The notes: a model not told the origin generated them from the sequence alone. Numbered from the stretch's first letter, positions 11,817 to 24,499 are shown. The stretch: DNA of 64,000 nucleotides from Alligator mississippiensis (GCF_030867095.1 NC_081827.1:23627001-23691000), one strand, 5' to 3'. A program made the numbers and translations.

Positions 11817-12100
11817 GGCCAACCGCAGACTTCTGTATTCATGTATAGGTGCAGTTAGCACCCAAAACAGAACAAACGGGACAGGTCAGGAGGTGAGAAA
11901 TATGGGTTTTGACACTCAAAAAGTAGTACAAGTACAGGAAGTTGCTGCTATAAGCAACTTAAAAAAAAAATCAGCTGTCAAATATTAATGCAGACTTTTG
12001 AAATGAACATAATTACCCTTCCAGGTTTCACACCTCCATTAAGTTGGATGGATCATTTGTTATAGGCTGCACACAGAGTCAAACAGTGCTCCTTACTGTC
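11817..12100 (+). repeat. Local direct duplication, copy 2
   Basis: Partner of 10558-10852, with small indels and roughly 80-85% similarity by eye. Shared blocks include GGAAGTTGCTGCTATAAGCA, TAATGCAGACTTTTGAAAT and GGATCATTTGTTATAGGCTG. Confidence 0.75.
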
Positions 12101-12104
12101 CTTT

Positions 12105-12375
12105 ATGTTTGATGGTGCCACCAAAGTTGGAACACTGACTTCTAGGCTCAACCCCCAACCTAATCCCAGAGAAGCTGTGAATCTTGAATTAAGCAGCAGC
12201 TGGTTCTGCAGACTTTGAAGCAGGAGTGGAAGATGTAATTGTTAATGGTACTGTAGTAGCTATATTGAGATTCTCAGTAGCAAAAGAAAAAATGGCATCT
12301 CCGTCACAGATGCTGGTAATGATATTACGACAGAAGTTAAGGAAAGGATACTATGCAAAAGGAGCAGCTAATTTC
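12105..12375 (+). pseudogene. Possible coding remnant, unidentified
   Basis: From ATG at about 12109 a frame reads FDGATKVGTLTSRLNPQPNP. A neighbouring frame reads ADFEAGVEDVIVNGTVVA, and then another reads KRKNGISVTDAGNDITTEVK. Three protein-like stretches in successive frames suggest a decayed copy of a host gene or exon. I do not recognise the parent, and chance is not excluded. No introns, poly(A) tail or flanking repeats were made out. Confidence 0.25.
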
Positions 12376-12568
12376 ACACATTGATGCAATTCTAGACCTT
12401 TCATACCATGTTCCCTCAGCACTCCTATGGTAGCCAATTTAAGCTGTGATGTCCTTGGAATAGGACCAAGGTGAGGACCTAAATCTTTCCTTAGTCTATG
12501 TTTAAAAAAAAAAAGAAAGAAAAAGAAAAGAGGTCTCGCTCACCTTGAGGAACAAGGTTCCTTTCCCT

Positions 12569-12805
12569 TCATAAGAACTGTTATACTGGGTCAGACCAAT
12601 GGTCCATCTAGCCCATTATCTTGTCTCCAACAGTCGCAAAGGGCGAGCACTGAACTGCATCACTCTAGTGATCTATCCCCTATTCATTACACTCCTCAGA
12701 ATCCACCATTATTGATTTAGAGATGCCAGAGGAAACATCTCTATTCTGTTCAGCAGCTATTAACAAATCTATCATCCATGAATTTGTCTAGTTTTCGATT
12801 TGCCT
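12569..12805 (-). repeat. CR1-like dispersed repeat, copy 1
   Basis: It carries ATAAGAACTGTTATACTGG, GTCAGACCAATGGTCCATC, TAGCCCATTATCTTGTCTCC and GATTTAGAGATGCCAGAGG. The same order occurs at 33075-33310. The family is common in crocodilian and turtle genomes and looks like a LINE 3' region in reverse orientation, though strand is inferred. Confidence 0.7.
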
Positions 12806-13584
12806 GATCTCCCCAAGTCCTAAGCTCTTGTCTTGAAAGATCGGTTTTAGGAGCTGCAGGGCACCAAGTTCACAGGAGCATTCCAGGACAGAGGTGGAGT
12901 TTTCAGGGTGGAGAGGAGTCCACCCATGAACACCTGAAGCATGCACATGCCTTAGGAAGCCTGAAAGTGCAGATTCCTTCTAAAACCTTTAACCAGACTG
13001 CAGTACTGCTTTCCGTAGAGTATGCCTCAGCACTGATCATATCAGTACCAGTAGTCTTAGTACCGCATTGTTTGGCACCAAAGGCTTGTGAGTGGAGGCC
13101 TTTGGCATCATGTATATCAGGAACACGGTATATGCAAGACCACAGGACTTGGGTCTTGCAACTTCACAAAGCCTTCATTATTGGCTCAATATTAGGATTA
13201 CTGCGTTAGTACTGGGAACGTCATAATTTATTCTTAGAAAACTATGCACAGATATGAAGGGGGGCTTTTATTAGATCTCTATGAAAGAGCAATATTAATT
13301 ATCCTCTTCTTTCTCAGTTATCAGCACGAGACATCTACCATATTCTCCAGCCTGTTTCTCACCTGACACTAAGACCCACTCTCACAATATAAGAAATGGG
13401 GAATAGAGTGCTTATGTATGACAGTTGTCAAATAAACAAGGGGCTCTCTACCTCACCTCAGCAAAGCCTTAGCTCAATGAGGCCTCAGTTTTCTAGTAGG
13501 CTTTCCTTCCCCCTCCCCCACTCCTCCCTGCACACCCAACCCTTTCTCCTTAGTTTAAAAAAAGTCTCAGCTTCTAACAGGTTC
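12806..13584. other. Intergenic, no feature recognised
   Basis: No coherent gene or repeat. Small open frames here are not protein-like. Confidence 0.5.
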
Positions 13585-14012
13585 CTCCATAGATTCATAG
13601 ATGTTAGGGTCGGAAGCGACCTCAATAGATCATCGAGTCCGACCCCCTGCATAGGCAGGAAAGTGCTGGGTCTAGATGACCCCAGCTAGATGGTTATCTA
13701 ACCTCCTCTTGAAGACCCCCAGGGTAGGGGAGAGCACCACCTCCCTTGGGAGCCCATTCCAGACCTTGGCCACTCGAACTGTGAAGAAGTTCTTCCTAAT
13801 GTCCAATCTAAATCTGCTCTCTGCTAGCTTGTGGCCATTATTTCTTGTAACCCCCGGGGGCGCCTTGGTGAATAAATATTCACCAATTCCCTTCTGTGCC
13901 CCTGTGATGAACTTATAGGCAGCCACAAGGTCGCCTCTCAACCTTCTCTTGTGGAGGCTGAAAAGGTCCAGGTTCACTCCATTCTCACTTCCTTCCTGCA
14001 AAGTGACAAGGT
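13585..14012 (-). mobile_element. CR1 LINE 3' end
   Basis: On the minus strand it encodes the CR1 ORF2 C-terminus (NLDLFSLHKRRLRGDLVAAY, then RFRLDIRKNFFTVRVAKVWN and LDNHLAGVI), followed by the 3' UTR ending at about 13590 in CATAGATTCATAGATG complement. The C-terminal frame is open through the segment, so this is a fairly young copy. It is 5' truncated at about 14012. Confidence 0.92.
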
Positions 14013-14849
14013 CTGGGCTGACAAAAATATATAATGACTAGGGAGTTTCAAGGCCCTTGCAGACTCCACCTGGAAAATAAATCAGTGACAAATCTTCCAG
14101 GAAGATAGGGAGGTTCAATAATAAAACCAAAATAGTGAAATAGGGTACATCTGTGTGGATATCTGCATAGTAATTAATGATTGGTTTCTTCTGTTACAAT
14201 CTGATTGGTTCTTATACTTATTTAATGCATAACACCAGTACAAAAATGCAACGATTCTATCACATTTCAGATGTTTAATCCTGGCGCAATTCCTCTTTAC
14301 TGGTCAGTCTGATCAGATAGTTTCTATTCTCAAAGCATCCAACTGCCTCCCTAGATGTTAAGGGTAAAACCCTATTCCCACTGAAACCAGTAGTAAACTC
14401 CTATAGACTTCAGTAGGGCTAGGATTTCATCCCAATTTAAGGAGGGATAGTCTACGTCATCTGTCTTTACTTGCAAGAGGAATAACTTAAGAAATTGAGG
14501 GCAAGTGGAGTGGAAGAATTACGTTTCTTTATTAATTCTTACTTCCTGCGAGAATAAACTGTGAAAGTTCGTTACCTGTATTCCTGGTGTTTTCCCTAGA
14601 CTCATTTAGTGGAGCAGAATTGTTGTGGGAGGTTGTGGTAACAGAGTGAAAAGTAATCTCTTGGGTAGCCAGTGCAAGGCTTGGAATATCGGGACAGCTG
14701 CTGAGTTATATAAAGAATTACTGTAGAAAGCAGAGCAAATCGGGTCAGTCGAATCCAAAACATCATTTAAATGGGTTAACGGCTTGAAAACACAAGTCCT
14801 GTTCCAAAAGCTTGAACCAGAGAGCTATAGATTCAATTGGTGTCTAAAA
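14013..14849. other. Intergenic, no feature recognised
   Basis: AT-rich sequence without recognisable coding, repeat or structural signal. Confidence 0.5.
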
Positions 14850-15222
14850 CAGGGCGGTTCAACTTCTAAGTGGCCAGGGGCCACATCAGTGGGGGGCCAC
14901 ACTAGTGTGAGTTAGGGCCCTGTCAGCCACACCTATGCACATGGGCAGCCCCTGACACCCACGCACCACTGCAATGCACCCCATGCTTCCCTTGTACCAT
15001 GGGTTGCATCACCTTGCCCCTTGGGGCAGGTGCAGGAAGAAAAAGCTGATGAGTAGCAAGGCGGGGGGGAGGGGAAGGTGGAAAAGAAGGGAAACTTCGA
15101 GACTAGCTACACCAGCAGCCAGAGAAATAAGTGGGGGCAGCACCTGGGGAGGAGCTTGAGGGCTGCATATGCAGCCTGTAAAGGGTTAATGTGGTCCCTG
15201 GGCTGCCAGCTGGAGTGCCCCG
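14850..15222. mobile_element. hAT-like MITE with TSD
   Basis: The start is CAGGGCGGTTCAACTTC and the end ...GGAGTGCCCCG. The flanks GTCTAAAA (14842-14849) and ATCTAAAA (15223-15230) match at 7 of 8 bases. It is GC-rich and has no transposase. The terminal repeats are degenerate, so the assignment relies mostly on the duplicated flank. Confidence 0.65.
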
Positions 15223-15230
15223 ATCTAAAA

Positions 15231-15741
15231 GAAAGAGGTCTTCACAGATCTGTATTTGCTGGCAATAATAATTCTGGTTTCAATTCCAATTCTTCATCCA
15301 ACTCAAAATAACATCCATCTTCGTTGTCCCTGTATAAAGGAATTATGTAATAACCACAATAATTTTAACTCTCTTAACATCCTTCAGAGATGACAGAACT
15401 ATACAGTGCTGCCTTCATTGTACTCCTGAATTTTATTCGTAACATTTATTACATTTATGGGATCATTTGTGGGCTCTGTTTCAAGACTGTAGTCACAAGT
15501 TTCTTTATATCTTCGGATTTAGATTAATCTACTGGTATTCCAAGGATTATAGATATTCAAACTCTGACTTGGGTCTCTAGTATAACCATTTTTTTCCTGC
15601 CAAGAACTGATTAGAGTAAGTACAGATAGGTCTTTTATGGTTTCTTTTATGTTCCTTTCAGTGTCCACAGGTCTTATTCTTGCATCTCTGGAAAATCTTG
15701 GATCTGAGGCAGAGTGATTCCACTGCCCCTTCTCCAAAATT
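15231..15741. other. Intergenic, no feature recognised
   Basis: AT-rich, with no supported feature. Confidence 0.5.
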
Positions 15742-15836
15742 TAGGGTTAACATATTTCCAGTATCAAAAAACAGGACACCTTTCAGAGGAAGGGAGGGGA
15801 CAGGGGAGAAGAGGAGCAGAAGTGGAGGGAGTATAT

Positions 15837-15891
<55 letters not shown>

Positions 15892-16269
15892 GGAGGGAGA
15901 GGGGGGCAGTGATATGCCCATGACCTGTCTCTGCCCTTCACTTCTAAGCTACAGCCCCGCCAGGTGTGCTCATGCCCCTCTCCCAACCCACAGCCCCCTG
16001 CCCTGCCGCCCATGCAGCTCACTCGCATGCACTCTCTTTCTTTCACCTGCAAACAGTTGCTGGGCCCTGCATGCAAAGCATGTGATCCCTCAACAGCCAA
16101 TCACCTTGCCCTGCTGCTCCCAGCCCCAAGCAGCCAAGCCACAAGTGCCAGGGAAAAGCAAAGACAAAGCAAAAACCTGGACATTTGCTTGCATTTCAAA
16201 AACCTGCCTGGACAGGAAGACAGGGGGGACAAAAAAAGAACAGGATAACCCTGACGTATGGTAACCCTA
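15742..16269. mobile_element. TAGGGTTA-type hAT-like MITE carrying a (GT)25 microsatellite
   Basis: The left end is TAGGGTTAACATATTTCCAG and the complement of the right end TAGGGTTACCATACGTCAGG. The flanks CCAAAATT (15734-15741) and TCAAAAAT (16270-16277) agree at 6 of 8. It is non-coding: the apparent CVCV and HTHT proteins on the two strands are translations of the dinucleotide run. Confidence 0.75.
15841..15890 (+). repeat. (GT)25 microsatellite
   Basis: Uninterrupted GT dinucleotide, 50 bp, inside the MITE at 15742-16269. Confidence 0.98.
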
Positions 16270-19144
16270 TCAAAAATTTTCTTCTCAATAAAGCTCCTCT
16301 ACTGCTCTCTTCCTTCTGGGCAGACTGCGTGTTGCATTGTTGTTGCACTATTTAGCCACACCTCTGTTACCTTGAAGCTTGCTGCAGAACTAAAAACCTG
16401 CTCTGCAAGTTCAGGACACAGTGTTATTGCCACTAGGAAACTGAAGTTCTCTTTACTTGTGTTCACTACAACTCGGCTCCTCTCTCTCCTTCTGTCCCCA
16501 TCTCCTGAGCTACATAGTCATATTCTTCCTTGATTTTGATGCAGTCACCTCTTACTATGCATCATTTAGGATGAGTTAGGAAAACATAGAACATTTTGAA
16601 GCAACTCTGTCATTTGATTTTTTGAGCTGCTCACAAGATGACTTTGAAGAGCATTTTGGGTGCAGACAGAAGTGCAGCTCCCAGCTGTCACTCAGAATAA
16701 TTTTTGTAAAGCGTTCTGAGTTACAAGGTTACCCCAGACCAAACAGAAGTTCATTGCTGGTTCCATGGAGGGGGGAATCTGGTTGTGCCTGGGAGCCTGC
16801 AGCCAGGCTTTTATAGCAATGGCCGAGCTCTCTGCCAGTGCTCATTTTCAGAACCGGATGGGGGAAGGCAGTGGAGGGTGCTTATTCTTGGGGCTCTGCA
16901 GCTGGTGTTGAAGGACTGAGTGGGCAAATTGGAGCCCCCCTCAGCTTGGGAAGGAGCTGCAATACATCTGCCCCATCCTCCAGGGGGCGCTGAAACCTCC
17001 CCCCCCCGCCCCAGACTGAATTCCTTCTGCTCCCTTTCCCTCCTTCCATTCTGATAACAGGGACAGGTTGGGAGCTCTGCGGACACATTACAAAAGACGC
17101 TACATTTTCAATATCTTTATCTGATACTTCATGCAATGAGGGGTCAGATTTTCACCCTATTGGCCATTTTTTAAACTGTTTGCATTTGTACACTTCTGTT
17201 TGGTCACACTATAAACTGCTTTCTGTGGCCAGATCAGGCAAAAATTGTCACTTCTATCTGCAATATTTGTGACTTGAACTGATGGCTCACTTGCCAATAT
17301 AGGTGAGTTATAAAACCTGAAACTTACACTTCTATTTTTTTTTCAGAACAGTCAATGGTGTAGGCTGTGCAGGACCCATCGCCCCTGTAGAGACCCCATA
17401 ATAGTAACTTAAGGTCCTTCTATTATGTCCATGAAGTCCATGTATAATGGATGTCACCTTATAATGTATCATGTCTTCAATCTACCACACTTTCTAATCT
17501 TTTATGAAAAGTTAAATCAAAACACACACTACTGACCTTTAACAGACCTTATGAAAGTGAAGAAATTCATATGTACTCAAATACTACAGTAACAGGTGGT
17601 ATTCGTACCTACATGTAACATAAAAGGATCCAATCTCCTTCTACTTATAAGTAAAAAAAAATTTTAAAACCCAGAAATTGAAGACTGGACAAACAACCCT
17701 AGAAAGGACAGGGATGTAGTGTTGTTCTCATGACAACCACTCAACATAGCAGATTGGGTTTAACAAGGCTGTGCTCAGACAGTGCAAACAGTACACACAA
17801 GAATGAATGTGTTTAAGTTCTCAGCTTTGCAAGAGCATGACTAGCAAGAACTCATGGTTGCCAATAAACACTAGTTCCTGCATTCTTCTCATGTTTGTCT
17901 TTTCCCCTCTCCTCACTATTGATCTCTCCAGATTGACTTGCCTGTGCTTTTTATCCTTTATTATATTGTCTATACAACACCAAACTTCAGAGCAGGGACC
18001 ATATTGCATCTTTTGAAAAAGTATTATTTTAATTTCCATTTAGCTTCTATTGCTAAAAAAAAAAGCACCAGTAAGAAGAGAGATTTAGAACTGCTAAATA
18101 TTTAAGTAGAGCAAAATGGTTAAAATTGTTGTGATACTTTTCTTTGCTCTTAAGGAGCATACACAAAAGATTTCCCATCATTGAAAAACGTAGCAGTTGT
18201 CCTGCTTATCAACAGAAATCAAATAAACTCATCCCTTTGTGCTCTGCACCCTAAAGTGAGCTCCTCTTTGAATATAGTTTTGTTCAAGACCGGATTTGAT
18301 AACCAAAAGCCCTCTATAGAATAGGCCTTACCCATCTAAAAAAATTTTCTTTCCCTTCATAACTGACCTCCCCTGCTCCATTGAAACCACAATGCCTCTG
18401 ACCAACAAAAGAGGCTTGTGAATACAGAGACTGAAGTTTCACAGAAGCTGGATCTAGACTTTGGAAATCAGCCCCACAGGAGATCCAGCCACTTCCATAA
18501 CTCAAGTCCCAACACCACAAAACATTTATACGCACACTTTAGCTCTGTACATGAATAGTCCCATTGAAATCTGTATGAATCCTCTTATGCATAAGGTTAT
18601 ATAACTGTTTTGCATTTTGGCCTCAATCCTGCTAACGAAGTCTCTGACTTAGCTCCACCACAGTGACTTTTTCCAAGTGGATTTACTAGAACTGATCAAA
18701 GTTTTGGTTTTGCTTTTTTTTTTTTTTTGGCTGCAATCTGGGAAGGAAAGATATTGTTATTTCCTTTTAACTATTTGGGAAGCACTTTACTACTACGAGG
18801 ACAACTGAGCTGGAACACTTTTTGGATGCCTCCCCTCCCCCTCCACAATATTATTGATGTTAAGATCTGAAAATTCAAACAGGAAAAATAAGTTTTATTC
18901 AAGGCTTTAAAAGTTTAATCTTGCAAGAACAATAAATGAAAGTATACATAAAATATTACCCTCAGAGTTGACACTTTGGCAGTTTATGAAGGTCAGAGGA
19001 AACAATTGGCAACATCACGGAGACAAAGGAGAAAATGAAAACACTGTTCCTGAAGCAATGTTTTCTAACTTGGGGAACTGGCAAGTTTTAGTTGGGAGCG
19101 CTGCAAAGGCAGAATAGGCAGTTAAGTGAGTCTCGCTTTGATTA
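16270..19144. other. Intergenic, no feature recognised
   Basis: No supported gene. A C-rich patch lies at 16979-17015, and A- and T-homopolymers are scattered (for example T17 at 18714-18728). Confidence 0.5.
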
Positions 19145-19575
19145 TGGACCCACCTAATTTGAGGTTTCAGGGACTTCAGGGAAGTAGTAAAATCCGGGAT
19201 TGTCCACAAAAATCAACAACAAAAAAACCTTAATAGAAATAAAATGTTGGCTCCCCAGTGGGAGCCAGCAGTCGTCACTGCTGGGAAGGGAAGGCACCAG
19301 CTGGCAGGGCAACAGAGGGGCAGGAGACAAAATGGTGGCTGTCCCCTCATCCCTCCCCACTCTGCCAGGGCCTCTCCACCAATCAGTGCTGAAGGGCAGC
19401 CAACTATCAAGGTGGCAGCTGCCCCTCTCATCTCTTCTCCCCCGTGCCAGGGCCTGTTTGCCAATCAGCACTGAGGGGCTCAGCCACTGGGAAACACCTG
19501 CCAAAAACCAGCTCTGCACACCATGAGCAGGCCGCAAAAAATCCTTCATCTCACTGCAATTTGGGTAGGTCCCCA
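19145..19575. mobile_element. Probable GC-rich inverted-repeat DNA element
   Basis: The left edge GGACCCACCTAATTTG and the right edge CAATTTGGGTAGGTCC are inverted partners. The interior repeats a unit of about 84 bp containing CCAGGGCCT...CCAATCAG twice (about 19363 and 19448). No duplicated flank was found. It resembles the interior of 31557-32001 in repeated CCAATCAGC motifs. Confidence 0.45.
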
Positions 19576-19644
19576 AATATGAGGTGGCTGGAGAAAAACC
19601 GTAAGACAATAACCTAGCCTCCGTCATAAATTATCTATCTAAAG

Positions 19645-19964
19645 CAATGATGGTCAACCACTTTCAAGGGTGCCACACAGTGTTAGCACTGTTAGGTGCA
19701 TGAGCATGATTCACAAGATAAACCCATAGGATTTTATAGTTGTTAGGGGCTGGGAGGGGCCTTACAGATGATTGGGTCCAGCCCCCCTGCACTCGGGCAG
19801 GTTGAAAACATTCTGACTTGTTGTGGTCTTTTTGCATTCCCTGTAAGAGAAGTATTCCTCTGTTATTTTTCTGTAGTCAAAGAAATGCTTGAACACTAAG
19901 CATTTTCAGGGTTCTTCAAGTCTAACAGGGGATGCCCCGAGTCTAACAAGTTTCAGAACCACTG
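19645..19964. mobile_element. hAT-like MITE (family shared with 47046-47361), split by CR1 scrap
   Basis: The start is CAATGATGGTCAACCAC, and the end TTTCAGAACCACTGG complements to CCAGTGGTTCTGAAA. The flanks ATCTAAAG (19637-19644) and GTATAAAG (19965-19972) match at 6 of 8. Shared interior blocks with 47046-47361: AGCACTGTTAGG-type, TTATTTTTCTGTAGTCAAA and GAGTCTAACAAG. A minus-strand CR1-like 3' piece (about 19735-19795, GGGGCTGGGAGGGGCCTTAC) sits inside and is younger than the host element. Confidence 0.7.
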
Positions 19965-22900
19965 GTATAAAGGCACCATGAAGCAATGTATCCACGCACG
20001 TAAATGTTGTACAGGCTTAAAATATGCTGAGTTTACCAAAGTTCAGTATTGGTGCTGTTCTCTATCCCATTTCAGGTATATTATATCCCATAATTGTAGT
20101 GTATTCTCACTGTTTTGACCTGCTCTTTATGCAAATTTAGCTTCTATGGAGTTCTTTCATTCCAAATCTTTGGGGAATATTTGGGGGAGAGGCTTCTATA
20201 CAACCTACCTGAAAGTAGTGAAGGGAAGAGCTTTGCTAACCTTAACTAGGAGGGTAGCTGTGTCACGCTTTTGCAGGCTTTCTTTTCTTCTCAAATATAT
20301 GTTAAGGTTGGGAGTCCCCCAAACTGGAGCTGTATGCAAATATACAAGGTTTATACAAGGGACAGCTCATTTACATGAACTCCTACATTCATATCTTTGG
20401 CTCCTTATTTTTATGCTAATGTTTTCCTCCACCTTTCCTTTTCAGGTTTTCATCCATTACAGCTCCCATCTCTTTCCTTGACACCACCCCTTTCCTTCTT
20501 TAAGAATATCCGTAAGTACTTCTGTTTCCTAAACGGGTTCCCCTTCAAGTTCTACTTCCTTCTCTGTTACTCACCCAGTCATATTTTCTTCTCTCCAGTG
20601 GTGTCTTCAATTTAAATCCCACTACATTCTCCACTGTCACTCTCCTCTTCTTTTCTCTTACCCCAAAACACAGTCTTCCAATAAGCTGAGCGCCAAAAAT
20701 TAGGCATACTATAACTAGCATCCTTCTGCCCCGTTCTATTCCGGTCATAACTCTTGGGTTGCATCAGGTTATATCACGAGTAAGGGCTCTACAGCTGGAA
20801 TATGCCCATAAAAGTATGTATGTCTTGATGGTTAGGACTCTGAGACTAAATGAGATAGCAAAGCAGTTGAAAAGGCCTGAAAAGGCCCAGCAAATGAGAG
20901 AATCCAAAAGCTAAGTCCTAGAATCTGGCTGAGTTCCAATAAATTTACTGTTCTTATTTCATGCCTGTCCATAGTGGGGTTTTGGCCACTGATATAGCTG
21001 CAGAAAGTCCTACGATGTAAACAATCTGACTGGATGTGACTCCAGTTTGGAAGCAGGAAGTGCTGTAGCTCATACTGCACGATTGTAAAACTTCTCTACA
21101 TTTTGCATTTCCTACTAGTGGCCAAAATCCTCAGAATCATCTAACTGGCTCATCAGCTCCACCTAGTGTTTAATTATTTTAATTTCCATTATTTTAACAG
21201 TCTTTACTGCTGAAGTCAGGCAAATCCATTATTTATGCTCCAGTTTGTATGAACTGAGTTAGATGGTATGGCACTGAATAAAGACAGATATGCAAAACTG
21301 CATACTTTTAGTATCTTGACAACACTAAAAATTACAGTAAATCTTGAAGAAGAGATTTGGGTGTACATCTCATTGAACACTCCTATCTGTAAGAGATTAC
21401 TGATCATGACATAGTAGCACCGTATTATAGACTGAAAAATACTTAACGTTCTTCCACCTATGCATCTCAGATGAACCACATGTGTGTGTTACTTTGTATA
21501 GTTATGTTGTAGAAACCTGAAATAGAAATAGTCTCAAGTATCGTAAACTAAAACCTCACATTTACAGCATCAAGGGAAAGATGGCAGGAGTGAACAGTTG
21601 GCTTGGGTACTGGAGCCAGACCAGGATCCCACATCCACGATCCCTACCCTCTTTTTGACACTGTTGACTCACTTCTCTAACTCTCTGCAGCTTCAACCCC
21701 CCCCCCCCCCCCCCAGACACACGCAATACAGATCCAGCCAATATCTTCCAAGAGAAAATGGTAAAAAAGTGACCTCACTCCCTCTGTTCCTACAGCTTAT
21801 CTTACCTTCTCTCCTACAGCTGTCCCCAAAGCAGAAATATTTCATCTACTTTCCTTCTCTGGCACCTAGATTTGCTAGTGACCTCACTTTTTCTTTATCT
21901 TCCTTAAACCACTTTCAGCCTCCCCCTCAGTAGAACTATTCTCTTTGACTACCTGACTGAATCTCTACAATGCAGCCCCTCAACCCTCATACCCCAGCCA
22001 CATCAGTGACATTTAGCACCTGTAACTACCTAAATGAAGGTTAAAAACCCACATTTTTATTATTTTTCATCCTGTATAAAATGCCTGAAAAGCAGAGTAA
22101 AGAGAGCAAGGGATCCTTACCTCCCCATCTACAGGGATTTCTAAGCAGCTGCCAGCCTAACCAGATGCTGAGATGGATGCTCTTCCTTCTACTCTCCAAA
22201 ATTCAGAGTAGGTTTTGAGGATAGTGATTTTACCTGGTGTTTCCAACTCTCCTCCTACTTGTCCTAACTGATGTGATAGCAACCATTCACTCTTTAAAGT
22301 ATCCGTTAATATTAACAAGCATGTCAAAACCACAAATGTTTTGCAGATGCACGTGCTTAAAATGTTAAGTAACCTTTAGATAAACTGTTTCCACAGCAAC
22401 TAACTTTACCTCTTAGGAGATATGTAATTTAAGTTACTAAACACAGCATTGACATCTGTGCTTTCTTGTGTAAGGGCACTGTTGTGACGTCTAGTTTGCT
22501 GTGGGAATTGCAACTTTGAATATGCATGTAGATACATGTATGCATTTAATCCCATGATGATTAAATGACTGTACATTCAGTTTAAAAAGTCAGCACATCC
22601 TGGAGCTGTGTCCTAACAGCAGCAAGTACTCAAGAGCATGGAAAATTTAAAATTAAGTTTTAAAGTTTCTGGAGTCAGATTAGTGAACACTCAAGGAATC
22701 AAGTTGGGGGTGAAAAAAAATTAACAGCAGCTTGGTCACACCCTAGTCTGAAAACCCAAGCAGGCTCAGTCTCTCTCACTTACACTGGACATACAGGTTT
22801 AGTAGCTAACCTAGTTACCCCAATTACTGATATCCCTACTACACCTACTATTTAAGCCACCAGATTTGATAGCCCCCTCCCTCCACGTATGTATGTTTGG

Positions 22901-24008
22901 CAGTATTTGAGTCAGCTATAAGCAGTGACAAAACATTTCAGAATTCCACTGTAACCTTCTGGAGGCAGTACAACGCAACACACTGCAGAAACAGTCATGC
23001 TTGGTTCTGTCAGAGGCCTCTAAAACCTATTTTGATGGGTTGAAGTTACACTCTTACCACTTGTCATAGGAGTAAAAGTCATCAAGAAAGGCTGTATGCT
23101 ATTGGTGCTTTTTTAGATTCACATGAACATGTGCAACTGGAAGACTTCACTCAAATCTTAAGAAAAAATAATGCACTGTACATACCATATTCCCCCACTT
23201 CCAATAATTTTATCAAACTACTCCCTTCCTCCCAATTTAGCAATTATATGATTTCTTTGTGATCATAAACACATGGCACCAGTGATGCCTTCCAACCCAT
23301 CAGTAAAAAGATAGGACAGAATTATACACATGTACAGGGTAAGAGGGAACTTAAGCACTTTTTCACAATGCTGTTATACAGAGTAGGCCCAAAATCATAT
23401 CTAATAAGGACCAATAATCAAGACGTAGTTCTGGTGCTGATTAAGCAGAACTACATTTTTTCCTCATTTCTGTAATGTAGAATACTTTTAGTTTTGTTAG
23501 TATCAAATTCAGTGAAAGACTGACACATTGATACAAGGAATATTGCCTGGGGTAGCTTAGAAATTTAGGTTTTATATATTGCTAAAAAAAGTTTCAGAGA
23601 AAATGCTACATTTTAATCACAGCAGATTTCAACACACCATTTATATCACCACAATAGTGAACACAATATACTACTTAATGTTAAAGTAGGCAAATTAATT
23701 AAATCAATTATTTAAAATAAAAGTCAAAAGCAAACAGAAGATAAATCAATCAGATGTGAGAACAGTGGAATTAAACAGAGCTAGCACTGAACAAACCTAA
23801 AGCCTTAAACCCAGATGATAACTTGCAACTATACCGTTGATCAACCATGTGTCCTTTTATAGGTTATACTTTATTTAGTAATGGTGGGGGAACAGTTCTC
23901 ATCATTAAGATTAGGCATATGGGCCTCTGGTTGTCACAATGGCTGCTGCAGCGGAAGAGGATATTTCCAATGACAAAGCTGGCAGTAGAAGATGACAGTA
24001 ACCACAAC
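19965..24008. other. Intergenic, no feature recognised
   Basis: About 4 kb of AT-rich sequence. The only clear signal is an 18-base C run at 21697-21714. Open frames are short and not protein-like. Confidence 0.5.
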
Positions 24009-24060
24009 CAATGCCCTGTGGATCGCCTCGGAAGACACAAAGCCTAAGGGAGTAAACCGT
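24009..24060 (+). repeat. 49-bp conserved core, copy 1
   Basis: CAATGCCCTGTGGATCGCCT continues CGGAAGACACAAAGCC and TAAGGGAGTAAA. It is nearly identical to 25818-25866, while the flanks differ. Confidence 0.75.
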
Positions 24061-24499
24061 GAAAGAAAATCTGAAGTGGAGCCCCTAAGGTGGTTTAGGC
24101 GATTATTCAAACTTCTTCCTGGCAGCTCCTAGAACTTTCCCAGCCCCACATTGTATTGTATTGGTTTTACCTTTCCACTGAATAAGTTGGCAAAGTTGAA
24201 AAGGTGATTCTGATGCTTGGGCAAGTCTTGATTACCTAGCCCAGGCTTTGGCACCAACATGTTGACACAAACTGAGTCAACAGTTACTGCTTATAAGCCA
24301 CGGATCGATTGGCACAGATCCAGGCACGAGGGGGTGTCTCAAACGGTGGGAGAGGTCATCGCACCTCATTGGAAAACTACTGCCTGCCTCAAGCTGGACA
24401 GCCCTCAGCCACTAAGGTGTTTTGCCATCACAGTCTGCTGCTTCAATGCTTGGAGTTTAGAGATTCAGGCGCACAGCAGACTGCTATCATGCACCACCA

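Noticed and set aside
15658-16264. Frames with HTHTHT and CVCVCV stretches
   Set aside because: These are translations of the (GT)25 microsatellite on opposite strands.
19154-19627. 157-codon minus-strand frame and overlapping plus-strand frames
   Set aside because: They fall in the GC-rich interior of a probable DNA element. Open frames on both strands indicate composition, not coding.
23987-24075. Possible box C/D small nucleolar RNA around the 49-bp core (AGATGACA and CTGA-like boxes)
   Set aside because: The second core copy at 25818 lacks the flanking box-like motifs and no terminal stem is visible.
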